Assembly (NCBI GenBank): GCA_914767715.1
Contig: OU612068.1
Span: 16,740,001-16,804,000 of the forward strand
Origin: Membranipora membranacea
Lineage: Eukaryota; Bryozoa; Gymnolaemata; Cheilostomatida; Membraniporidae
Reading direction: 5' to 3'
DNA: 64,000 bases
Position 1 is the first letter of the stretch. Each line of letters begins with the position of its first letter. This document shows positions 1 through 12,300 of this stretch, piece by piece. Both the position numbers and the translations under genes were made by a program. The notes under the pieces were generated by a model that was not told where the DNA came from, searched no databases, and saw only the letters and a list, made by a program, of their open reading frames with translations.

Positions 1-78
1 TTGCAAGAAAAAAGAGGAATTCCTGTAAAATTTTTCACTATTGCTGTAGGTCATGAATAGATCAACTAGACCACTTAC

Positions 79-3000
79 CTGATAAAGCGCAGTCAGTGAC
101 GCCCCTCCCTCGAATAGACTGATGGCAAGCAGCACATTCTGCTGAAGAGAAGCTAGCCTGGAGAAACTCTCAGTGAATAAAAGCTCACTCATTGCTTCAA
201 CATCAGCACCAATATTTATCTGTAACAAAAATATCATTACCCATCAGGGGTGAGGAATTCGCAGGGGGGAGACGTTCGCCACTTAGTGCAGACTTGAAAT
301 AGTGAAATTTTTACTGCTCACTGACATAAGCTCAAAACTTAAACTATATACATTCCCAACTAAGCTAATTTAAATTGGCGCTAACTAACATCAAGTCATC
401 GCCAAAATTGACACCAAACTTATATTCATTCGACAAGGATATATCGAAATCTGGTTCATGCATATATTGTTGTCTGGAAATTGTTCAGTGATAAATACAA
501 CAATTGAACGAATGGGCGCTGTCAGCGGTTGTTAGAACAAGTGTCTCATAGCCCATTGATCATTTCACCTTTCTGCAAATGAGCCCCGATCATGCATTTT
601 ATATATGAATATATTTTTGACTGATAAATTTGCACTGCTGATTGCTCAAACTTCACACATGAAGGGCAGATATTGGTATATATGTGTCATGAGATTCAGC
701 AATTATCATTGCGTTCATTGGCCTAAACTCAAATGTGTGGCTAATTGGTCAGATATAGCCTGTCTTGGTTCGAAAAAAGCTTGTCAAGACAGGCTAGGTT
801 CGATGAGCTCAAATTCAAACATGTGGCATTGGCACCGCAGTGTAACTTATTAATCCGTCATTTAACTCATGAAAATAGTCTAGAGATGTAAGAAGTCGAA
901 GGGACTAACAGTTTTGTAGTTACCTGTGGAAGATCAGTAGTAAGCCCAATACTCAAGCTAGCTAAGTTCTGCACAGCTTTCAGGGAGAATGGGTGACCCT
1001 GACACTTGATGATCACCAATTGCTTATCTGCTGCCGACAGAGTTTCCTATAAAATCAAAGAAAGAGCCATGAACAGCCCAAATTTGAGTAGGTCTGTCTT
1101 TATGATAAGCTAATCGTGTCAATTCATAAGCTTTGGGATACAATTCCGAGCTATCACAATCTTGCAAATGTTATCGATTGGATAGAGATCGAACTTTTGA
1201 CCAAGTACAAGAATAAGAATACCTCTTCATAAAACATGGCACTTGTCGTCAATCTATATTGTCAGAAGCACCCACATATACACGCTACCACTTCCATTAT
1301 GTACGCCAAATCAAATGAAACCCTCTCTTTGCAGAATACTTTTTTCGTTGAATAATTCTACTATCATACATACAAGTGATGTGTTTAGAAAGTGAAGTGA
1401 TTCCTCATCAGTCAAGGGAGACAGGTACACATCCTTAGTGTAATCACATATATGCTGCTTAGTCTGAGACCAGCCTGTCGAATCACTCTGAGATACCAGG
1501 GTCTGTATCCGCTGTTGAGACGTTACTACTATTTTTATCTGCAAAGCGTGAGGGAGGGAAATTTATGCTATCGGATAGGATAACAAACTGAATGCTTTTG
1601 CGGATCAAATGAATTAAATATTCCAGTATTTTTATATCTGATGGCATCTTGAATCCAAAAGCTCTTTGAATGGTGATTCTAAAATTGTTGGTATCAGTAT
1701 GTTGTATGACGTTGTGCAATGTCCACAAAACACTGCAAAATGCTATCCAGGAAGCACATTTTGGTTTTATGTGAGGATAATTTATGATTGTCAGAGGTTG
1801 ACAATAGGAAGACAACTCATGATTTTTTCACCCATAAATTTGGGATTCCATGTGTTTGAATTGTTGATGAATGAGCCGGGAGATGAACCGTCAGGCAAGT
1901 AAAAAGATGCATGGAGACTACTAACTTCTTGCCTATCTTGATAACAAGTTATTTTTCATTTACTTTAATTATAAACTTTTAGGAAACCTCAATAAAAAAA
2001 ATACATCAACTATTTCATGTCAATATCCATTTCATCAAATATGTTTTGCCATATTGGGGATTTATACTTTCTATACATTTTCCTCACCTTGCATCGCTTC
2101 TTACTGGCTGTATTAATTACGTGGTCAAGAAATTTGAGTGTCGTCTCAGCTGACTCTGTATCAGCAGTTAAAACTTTAGATAAATCATCCAGTATAAGCA
2201 CCAGGTTCTCTACAAAAAGTTGGAGAATGGAAAAATGAACATTCGGGGTCGGAAAGTTTTGAAATAAGAAATCGAAACTTGCATCTTTGCTTATTACAAT
2301 CCTGAACGCAATGAAAGATTGTACAGATGGTTAACCATTAAAAACTCAAAGGGGCTGAATATAATCACTCATAATCTTGCCAGACCTACTGAGAGTATGC
2401 ACCTGACTGCTGCTACAAGATCAAATTCTTTTTAAAAACTACTCACGCATAAAATTATCTGTGTGACGGTAACAATAATCTACACTTACTATCTTTGCAG
2501 TAACATAAGAAGTCACAGACTTACTATCTTTGCAATCGGATATGAGGTTACAAACAGCAGCTACTGAGTCCTGTACGGCTTTTCCTCCGGTCGATTTACC
2601 AGCTCTGTTTAGAATTAGGGCACACAGGTCAGATATATCATCAACACCGCTGTAATGAGAGAGGAGAAAGTCAACACAGCAAATTGGTTGTTACTATTAT
2701 TAGGTGTTTCAATTCAACTTGTCGATTGCCGAAGCAAACATTCTGACAGACTACTTAGGGGGTCATTCAATTAAAAAAAGCCAAATCACCTTCTGGTTGA
2801 GTGAGTGAGGGATACCTGCTAGGGTCTCGTTCCCAAACTCCTCACTCATTGATGAATCTATATACATTTTGAGTGAATGATTTGGGATCATATTTGTCTA
2901 ATTGAAATACCTAGTGAGCGTTAAGTTTTAGCGATGTGATAATGAGAATTTGCTTTCAAAAGTATCGCCCAATCTAATTTAAAGACCCTACATCACAGAC

Positions 3001-4871
3001 TGTAGGTTAATTGAAAATAATATCATGGTTATCGAACATACCTTGTGTCGACATATAGAAGTGGCTTGATCCCCTCTTTCAGTATGTGTAAAGCCAAATG
3101 TTTTATCAAATGGCTCTTGCCTATGCCCGTCATGCCACAAACATTTATCACTGGAAGAAAAGAAAAAATCTTAGGATCTCACTGTGTTTTGCTACACCAA
3201 ATTCTAGTCCATACTCATTTTCATCTAATTATCGTCTATGTACTGCTCATAATATTTTTCTTCAGGGGTCCATAATGTTGACTTACAATGCGTTCTCTTC
3301 TCCCTTTTATTATCTGTGTCTATGAGTTCTTGTAGGTTTTTCATCACACCATCCCTTCCGACAAGTAGAGCCTGCTCCGTGGATAATCCAAGGCGCTCTT
3401 GATCGCTTTTCATCAGATCTGAGAAATGTTTCATATCTTCAAGCACCTGTTGATAAAATATCATGCTTATGAATGTTTCACAATTGTGGGGCCTTATTAT
3501 CCGTTTCTTAGAGCGTTATATTCAGGGTGAGAAGTTGATAATCGCCATACTTTTATTGAACAATGTGACTATTTAAAATGCTTCCCTTGTTGATTTATGA
3601 TCATAAAAACAAAACCGTAAACGATTGTGTTTTTGCTGCCCTAAACTTGGGACAAGACAGTATTATGAAGAATAGACAGTTTTCTGAGCTCTTATTTATG
3701 CCTCCATTCGGAGTTGTCCTCTCTCCAGTTTGGCACTTTTAACCCTCGCCGCATAGGGATAACCTGCTGAAAGAGGGTTATGTTGAAAGCCGATTATGTT
3801 AGGCTATTTTTGATTCAGAGTCTGCACCATTGAAATTGCATCATTGGAGGCTTGAATGTTGATAGATCTTAATTTTAGTGACGAAACTCATGAAAAATTC
3901 TGCCAAATTGTCCGCAAAACAGGCAGAAAATGCTATAATTGACTATCCAAATACTAAAATGATTTCCCAAACTATGCCCATATGAGTTTTCAATGCTGCA
4001 GATTCTGAATTTAAAATAATTTTCATCCTATTATAAGCGGTTATCAAGATAACCCTCTTTTCAGCACGTTTTTCCTATGCGGCGTGGGTTAAAAGTACCA
4101 AACTGGAGAGAGGACAACTCCGAACTGAGGCCTAAATCAGAGCTCAGAAAACTGTCTATTATAGAGATGAACACAGACTTGTTCACTTAGCGTGTTTTGT
4201 TCAATAAGTGACACAAGGGCAAACTTCTCACACCACAATGTCCCACAAAAATAACAAAAAAGAACGATCATATCAACAGAACTCAACAGTCATAAGCTAA
4301 AATGTTGAAATTAACTCTTGACCCTAGTGCCTATTGGTTAAATGACAACAAGATTTAATGATCAAACGTTTTAACATCAGCAACTGACTTTTACTCACCG
4401 CTACATCAGCAGTTATCGCCGGAACGATGTCATTCAACAACACAACTATCTGTTCTAGAGATATATTACCCTCTCCAAGCACAAGGCCAACAAACTGTCG
4501 TAGTGACTGCGCGCCATGTAGCTGTGACTGTAGTGCTATCCCGAAATCATATCCCAAACACACTGCACCTATTCTTTCGATATCTTCCGGCAAGAGCTCT
4601 GAAATATAACTTACATCAGGAAATTTCAAAAAGGGCAGGGGCTAGTTAGTTTATTGAAAGTCCTAAATTCAATAGTGGCAGTGGAAACTAAGAAAATCAA
4701 ATTAAAATGTAATCTATGGCAAAAAGAATCTAATTGGAAAAACTGCAGAGTGCTTGTTATCATCAGCTTACCATTGTTAAGGCCAAGCAATATATCAGTG
4801 ATCCTCTGCCTATAACCTTGACACTTCCACTCAACGCTCCTAGCCTCTCCATCATGTTCTCTAACATCCAT
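79..4871 (-). CDS. STAND NTPase paralog A (NB-ARC-like), 5' part of the gene, runs off the left edge
   Basis: Spliced minus-strand gene, exons in order: 4871-4772, 4598-4399, 3446-3287, 3150-3042, 2649-2525, 2209-2088, 1538-1374, 1046-924, 219-79. The joined frame is open for 415 codons with GT-AG at every junction; the intron after 79 leads out of the window. I start at the ATG at 4871 because the exon then matches exon 1 of paralogs B, C and D in phase. Visible: N-terminal helical domain (about residues 34-100), GRDGV in place of the family's GRDxE motif, Walker A GMTGIGKS, Walker B LVLILDDLS, sensor strand IKIVVTSQ, GLPL-like CQGHPFSL. The exon that is single (about 270 nt) in B-E is split here by a 704-bp intron. 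NB-ARC-type STAND ATPases act as nucleotide-controlled switches inside the cell; that role is inferred from the family. The C-terminal half lies outside the window. Confidence 0.85.
2757..2915. mobile_element. Small TIR element family 2, copy 1
   Basis: Ends TTCAATTAAAAA and TGTCTAATTGAAA; the interior TAGGGTCTCGTTCCCAAA is shared with 12408-12568 and 63185-63408. It is in intron 4 of paralog A. Confidence 0.7.
3671..4160. mobile_element. Fold-back MITE family 3, copy 1
   Basis: The left end AATAGACAGTTTTCTGAGCT is mirrored at 4141-4160. The arms include the shared block GAGTTGTCCTCTCTCCAGTTT and AACCC...GCCGCATAGG. It lies in intron 2 of paralog A. A diverged copy lies at 62056-62450. Confidence 0.85.
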
Positions 4872-6336
4872 CTCAATACAACACTCCAATCGCCTCCGAC
4901 ACAGACTAAGTTTTGTGGATGAGCCTAACTATTACATGGTGGTCCTGCAACTAACTAATATATATTCATGGATTAGGGGAACACATCTCACCCTGAACAA
5001 CCAAACGACGATTTTTGCATGATTACTGGAAAAACTTGTCATGTTTGTTTAGTCCAAAAGTTCAGTAATGCTACAGCTGACCTCTTGTAAACATTTGTCA
5101 AATAGCTTGCCTGTGTTTTCAAAGTTAATAACTGGGACGTAAGGCAATGCATCACATTAAAGCTGCCAGAATTTTAGCTAGATCCAGTTTCTGACACAAA
5201 TGTTATATGTAAAACTAGCCATACTGTGTGTTTTACCACTAATCGATGAATTCATTATCAATGCCTGCAACTTAACAACATAATGAACTATCAAATTTTC
5301 AAATCTCATTGATGGGTGGGAAATTACACAGAGCAAGAGAGGGCTGAGGGATGACACATGGATTCCGAGATAGTTGCCCAAAACACTTTTAAATGATAGG
5401 CCATGCTATCAGGTTAAGGGATGTCATTCATATGTTGCTGTTGGATGACAAGACAGGGCAGTGCAGGGTAAAAGCAATATACTTTTACCAATGAACTAAA
5501 CCTATAGGTTTAGTTCATTGGTAAAAGTCTTATTCTGGGTACAGCACCGACTTGATAAGAGAGTGATGGGCAAAAACCATGGAGCAGGAGCACAATTTTT
5601 AAAAGTCTGAGACATAAGAATAGGTGAGTTGATAAGAGCGCATTCACATGGAATATGCCAAAGTTCTATCGACATCGAAAGAATCAAAAGATATCTGTAC
5701 TGTCTAAGCTTGGGAACGGCTTAGGGTCAATCAGTAAGCAGTCTCGAGGTCTCAATAAGAGTCCTCTTGAGCCAATAATTGGTCCCGAGACAGTTTTGAT
5801 TTTGCACACATTCATAACACCATCACAGGTAAAAACCTGGCAGGTTATGAACAAACGTGCTTCAAAAGTTTCCATGCAAGTGACGTAAGTAAAATATATG
5901 TATGAAATAGGGCTTTCATCGGAAGTCTAGAGCTCATTTTATCTATTTGTAATAAAGGGAGTAGGAACATAGATATTAATATATATCATATGAATATAAT
6001 ATTGGGTTGAGAAAATAAAGATTGAACTTGGAAGGCATGTGTCTAGGGTAAGACACCGAAGTTAATAATACAGCCATGTATGAAACAGCATTGATAAGAG
6101 GGTGCCACCTATATCAAGCTCATCAAATGTAGAAGATTTTGGAACTCATTCCAAGCAAACACCATTATACCACCATACAGTTGAAAATACTTCGAAATAA
6201 TTATCTCAAAATCTCAATTAATGCAACAAAAGTAAATAATTTCGTCAGGCACTAGTTCAGCAAAAAGAGATAAGTTTGACAGCCATTGCAGATAGGTCAA
6301 AAGCAATATAACGGAAGTTGTCATGACATTATGTTT
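4872..6336. other. Spacer between paralogs A and B
   Basis: I find no gene here. The spacer contains the 5' flank and promoter of A, a perfect 48-bp palindrome (5481-5528) and a diverged copy of a repeat (about 4965-5265) also seen in intron 9 of B (about 9265-9450). Short open frames in it lack splice logic or homology. Confidence 0.6.
5481..5528. repeat. Perfect 48-bp palindrome
   Basis: Each half is ACTTTTACCAATGAACTAAA followed by CCTA, mirrored exactly with no spacer. Its core CAATGAACTAAA recurs as a palindrome at 41760-41784. Confidence 0.95.
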
Positions 6337-9300
6337 CTATTGAATCCTCTTTCTCTTGCTCGATGAGGCCTCATCATCAGACTTTTCATCTGCTGTGTCT
6401 TGTACCTGCTCCTTGGCGATCATGTGAGGCACCATATCTGACATGTCAGACAATGCCTGTATTGGTGTTTTATCCATTAAAGTAATCTGCTCCACACTAG
6501 AGGTGAAATCATCATCTGATGAAGAATATTCAGAGCTGGTGCATGTGTCAGCATCTGAGAAGCTAGGAGGTTCTTGTGTTCCTTGGTGCAGCAACTCCTG
6601 TATGATCTGCAATAAAAATCATATATAAGGCCTGTACAAACTATGATGAATACATTGTACGGCAAGGCAAATCTTTATCTTTAGGGGTTTCTTCAACTAG
6701 AAGCCTAAGGGCAATAAATCAGCTTTCGGACCCCCTCATTTTTACCATTCTCTTCTATCGCAGTTTCTAATGGAGCTGGTGTGAAATCTGAGTTTTGTCC
6801 TATCATCAGAAATTCCTACTCACATGCAGAGAGGTTTCCCTCGTCAAGGGGCTGTCGGGCGGGGGCAAAAGTCTGGGGGGCTCAGACTAACAGAGAGGAC
6901 ACATCATGGTAATGCAACAACCAATTTTCTATGAAAATTTTAATCCTTGACATTCTAAATCTATACAATGGCTTACTGTTTGGCACACAACTACCTTGTG
7001 TTTTCTCTTAAAAAAGATCTTGAACCAAACCAGATTTTATTTATTTCAGTCAAATGCTTACCTCCAGTTCCTTCTTTACTTTATCAGCCAAAATATCCGG
7101 CTCCTCACAAAGTTCCATTATTTCTGGCAGTCTCTGAGACAGTCTCTGAAGCACCATATCATTGGGTCCAATATGGCACCGGCGATAATCCAGTCTGATG
7201 CAGCTGTACGCTTTCTTGTAATATTTCAATGCCAAGGCTCTATGGCGTCTCCTATTGGGGAGTGAGCTGTCATCTGGAAATGAAATGGCATTTGTCTTTC
7301 CTTTTTGCAACCATCATGACTTATTTCAGAATATCTCTTGTTTGTCTGAAAATGCAATCTTCAAACTTGTCCTCACACAGGTTTGCTAGCACATCAAACC
7401 ACAACGAAAATATAAGCGATTGTTTTAACATACCAATCATAAGTAGAGCTCTATTTTATGGACAAGCAATAACACAATACGTTAGATAAAGAAGTTTGAT
7501 ACAATTTTCTTGCACTCTTGAGCAGCCGGCAGTAGAATGGCCGCAATTCAAAATGCAAACAAATTAGATCAAATTACCTGGTTCGTGGATCTCATAGAGG
7601 TGATGCAGAAGATCATTGGAATCAGCAGCATGATAATATGCATACACCAGATCATGCATATTATGTAGCTTGGCATCAGAAAAGATTGTTGCAGCATCGG
7701 ACGCCAACTGGTATGCTTGTTTTAAGTATCGCATGGCTTCTTTCACCTTGCTCAGAGGCAAACCAACTTCCTCAGTTCTACAAGTACAACATGTTATATT
7801 TAATCACAGTCGATAATCTTATTGTGATTTTTATTAAATAATTGTTATCAAAGCTATTTTAGCTCTACCTGGTAGATTATTTTGTCCATTGTATCTATTG
7901 AGTTTGTTGAAATCGTTGTAGATTTAAAATGCAAGCCACAATAACAAAAATTATTATCTCAGTCAGAACCGCCATAGCTAAGAATTTATTCTTACATGAG
8001 GTGTGACCAACTTTTCATCAGCAAAGCGTATCGTTCCAAATTATGTGCTGCTTTTCCGCTACTACCTTGCTGTCGTTTTTCGTACTCGGTCTTTGCTCTT
8101 TCATGGTTGACTTTCACCTCTTCATATATCCTGCTTGCTTCATTGTACTCTGAAGTCTTATCTCCAACTTTAGCCAAGTAGAATGCCAGCTTGGTGTTCA
8201 CCCTGGTGCGACAAAAAACGAAACATAAAAATTTACCCTAGCATCGTGATGATCAGACAAAATGATCTAGGCAAATACATTTTTGCAGATTTGTCAATCA
8301 AATAGCATAGCGAAGTTTCGGATTAACAGGACAAACTTGACAACTGTTCAATGCGACCATTAACTTACAAGGGTCGTAAGATTGGCACTTGGCGGACACA
8401 TTTCTTAGTCTCGCGACATATGGATACCGCAGTCTTGATGTTTTCAATTCGCTTTCTCTTCTTTATCCAGGCAGCTTCAGCTTGCGTTAGTAGGATTTGG
8501 GCTGTAAAGTATTTCCTTGCCATTTCTGTGCCAGTTGAAAGCGCCTCAGAAGCGAGATGAGTTATACTGGTGTCCAAGTGTGTTTTTCTTCTCTCTAACA
8601 TTTCCCTCCCTCTTTCCTCTTGGTATTTGGAATGATAACACAGAACTAATCCTTTAGCATAGTTTTGCATTACAATAGAAACTGAAGCCAGATCAGCAGG
8701 AAGTTTGGACAAGTCTGGATACAGGCGCTCATGTGAAAGAGTGTTCTCGAGTGTCAACCAGTCTTGGCTTTGAATAAGGACTATGATATAGAGGGTCCAA
8801 GTAATAGCCTTCACATCCGGTTCTACATCTGTTTGCGTGAGAAGTTCTTCCAATGTTTTGTTAAGTTGATTCTCGAAGCAGTCGTGGAACTCACAGAGAC
8901 AAACAAAAAGATTCAAGATATCTGTAATGGGTTTCAATTGACTGACTTCCGGGCCCGTCCAATGGCATAACAGATAGGATGGACCAAGCGTGGCAGTCAT
9001 AGCAATTGCTCTCTTACAATTGCCACAATTCTGCATGAACTTTGCAGCAACATCTGTGATGAACTTAGTATCAGCTGGGTCAGCGGGGACACAGGCTCGG
9101 CCTATTTCTGTCAGCAGATTAGAATGATACATTACATACCTCTTCATCAGCTGTAAAATATAGATCCATATGAAGAAGCAGGCATGAAGATGCAGACTAA
9201 ACTCTCATGTATAGGTTCTGATGAGGGATTGTGTATTTCCACTGATATATATATATATATATATCATATGGATGAGGGGAACATATCTGACCCTGTGCAG

Positions 9301-12300
9301 GCGTATGGCTATTTATGTATGGTTGCCGGACCGCATTTCTCATCTCTTTATTCAGATCCTGACACAAAGTTTTATACTGATGGCATATCTCCACAAATAG
9401 CTATGCCATGTATTTTACCACTGATCCATAAATTCATATCAATGGTCATGTCACTATGAAAAAAGTATAACTCAACCATTTAAGGTAATGTCAAAGACCG
9501 ATCCGAATATCAACATATCATATACCGTTAAAAAGCTGCTGAAAATGAATACCTGAACAAAAACTGGATTCAATGACGTTGTGTCATTAAGGGGAGGAAA
9601 TGAGGCAGAAAACGCTGTTTTTGTCAAAGCAGATGGCGGAGTCAAATTAATTGCAAGAAATTTCAAAACAGGTGGAATGTATACTTAGAGATTGAGTTCA
9701 TAGTAAAATTTGATTTTCTTTGATATATGACTAGTCTAAACTGACTTTTTACGTCACGCCATACAACGCTTTTTTTTGTGAAGCCTTGAAAATATGTGAA
9801 ATTTCAATTATTAATTCAGAACGGATCATAGGCTTGAAACAAAATTAATTATGATTCTCTCTTAGAGTACACTTCAAATGTCATACATATTGACTTTCAA
9901 GAAATTACCTTGCATATTGCGAAAACAGTGGACTCTCAAATACACCTGATATTTTTCGCAACTTTTGCATAACGTCAATAATGTGCTGTCCAAATGACCA
10001 TTATTGTGGCCAAACAAAGTTTTTTTGCAAGATCTCAAAAATCTTTTGGCATTTCCTGTGTGCACCATGGCTAATGAAAGCGGCTTCGTATGTGAGAACT
10101 TTCAAAAAAACTTTGTTTGGCCACAATAATCATGGTCATTTGGACAGCACATTTGATGTTATGCAAAAGTTGCAAAAAATATTAGCTGTATTCGAGAGTC
10201 TGTTTTCGCAATATGCAAGCTAGTTTGATGAATGTTAATAGGTATGGCATTTGAAGTGTACACTAAGGGAAAATCATAATTAATTTTGTTTCGAGCCTAT
10301 GATCTGTTCTGAATTAATGATTGAAATTTCACATATTTTCACGGCTTCACAAAAAAAATGCATTGTATGGCGTGACGTAAAAAGTCAGTTTAGACTAGTC
10401 ATATATCAAAGAAAACCAAAGTTTTACGATGAACGCAATCGCGAAGTATGGATTCCACCTGGTTTGAAATTTCTTGCATTTAATTTGACTCCCCCATCTG
10501 CTTTGACAAAAACAGCGTTTTCTGCCTCATTTACTCCCTAAACTGACACAACGTCATTGAATCAAGTTTTTGTTCAGGAATTCATTTTCAGTAGCTCGGC
10601 AGCTTTCCAACGGTATATGATATGTTGATATTCGGATCGGTCTTAGACATTACCTTAACGCCAGCACCGAGTTAACTAACCTTGTCAACAATCATCCTAT
10701 CACCACTGTCCGCAGACTCTTGGAGGGAGGAGATCTTCTTCTGTAGAAATTTCCAGATGAGGGGATGGTAGCAAGAGACAACTTCATTCTTTAGTGCCCG
10801 TCGATAATCTATCATCTTGAAAACTTTGAATCTTAACCAGAAGTCATCTTTGAACTCTTTCTTTACCAGCTCAGCAAAGCTTCTGGCAGTTGATGTTTCA
10901 CCAAGAACCTACAAAATATTGACAAAGGAATTACTTTTTAAGAAGATATAGCCAATGACAGCGCGTAGTCTTGTCTTATCTTGATTTCAGAGAAGAGTGT
11001 TACCTTAATGTTGGATTAGCCACAAACAAAAAATACTGGCCGCATGACAAGGCCAATGTTGGGTATTTTGACACATTGTGGATTTTAGGTGTTTTTGAAC
11101 CCCATACATGTGGAGATTACTAGGACTCATGGTATGCATGCTTGAATACTCTTATGGCAAAAATCTCGCATCAAAGTCTGACACAACGGAAGATGGTTCT
11201 GTGATATGATTCCCTAACTCACATAATGCAGAGCACTGAGCTGAGCATCTCCCTCAAACATTGCCAGGGCCAGAAGAACCCTTTGTTTGAACTTGTTGAA
11301 TTTAGAGTAGGTTGGAGCGTGTAAGTCTTCAGCTAGTAGACTGTTTATTGATTCAGTATCCGCTTGTGTAATCTGCACATTTTCAGTTGATAGAGTGATT
11401 TCGTTGTTGATCAATCCAGAAACAAAATGCAGAGAATAGGGATGTCCATGGCAGTTTGACAATAATTCCTCTCTGGCGGATTCTTGAAGGAGACTCTGAA
11501 AATTAAAAGGTTGAGATTAAAGGTCTTTCATGTTATTACCACGCTAAATAGTTAATCGCATACACTTCTCATGCTGGAGAAATTCGAGGGCCATGTGCAT
11601 ATTGCATAGTGGAGGTAGTCTGTGAATATCAGATAGAAAGTAGTTCAATAACAGCAAAACTTAATTGTAAAACCTGACAGCACTGACCGATGACATGTTT
11701 TGATGATCAATTAGGAAGCAAACACATACCAAGGCAGGTCCAAAGAACAGACGGGCCTCATCAAGAGATAAGGGATCCAGAGATAAATCTTTGGTATACT
11801 CCACCAACTTTCCCTTAATTGGCAAAGTCTGTTTATCCTCCATAGCTTCATTGACAGCAGATGCTGCAGGTCTTTTCCTTTTCTGCTGTTCTGTGCTTCC
11901 AGTGTCCTCCTCAGTAATATCAAAAAGTCGTGATTGTGTGGTTATCACCAACTTCAACTGGAAAATAATTATTTACTATAGCCAATCATGTGATAGAGCC
12001 ATTTTGAATTCCCAAAACTTACACCGCACATTTCCAGAATAAGGTCAGGTCAAAGATATCTTGGTACACACATCTTGGTAATGAATATGATTGAAATCTT
12101 ATCTTATTTTATGTGATGAATGGAACGGAATGAAATCTTTGTAATAATAATAAAATGAACCTTTGGAATGAAACTGATCTTGGTACACGATGAAATCTAA
12201 GCATATTACCACATACCTTACGCTTTCTATATTTAGCAGAATGTCGAATGAGATCATCAAGGAGTGAGAGCACACTTCCTGTTGATTCAGCAGAGCGCAT

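Noticed and set aside
4626-4889. Upstream extension of paralog A exon 1 beyond 4871
   Set aside because: The extension has no ATG; the ATG at 4871 gives an exon of the family's length and phase.
9472-10541. Mirror-image open frames sharing KFLA..LTPPSALTKTAFSAS
   Set aside because: They are the two arms of the fold-back repeat at 9479-10658 and have no splice context or known homology.
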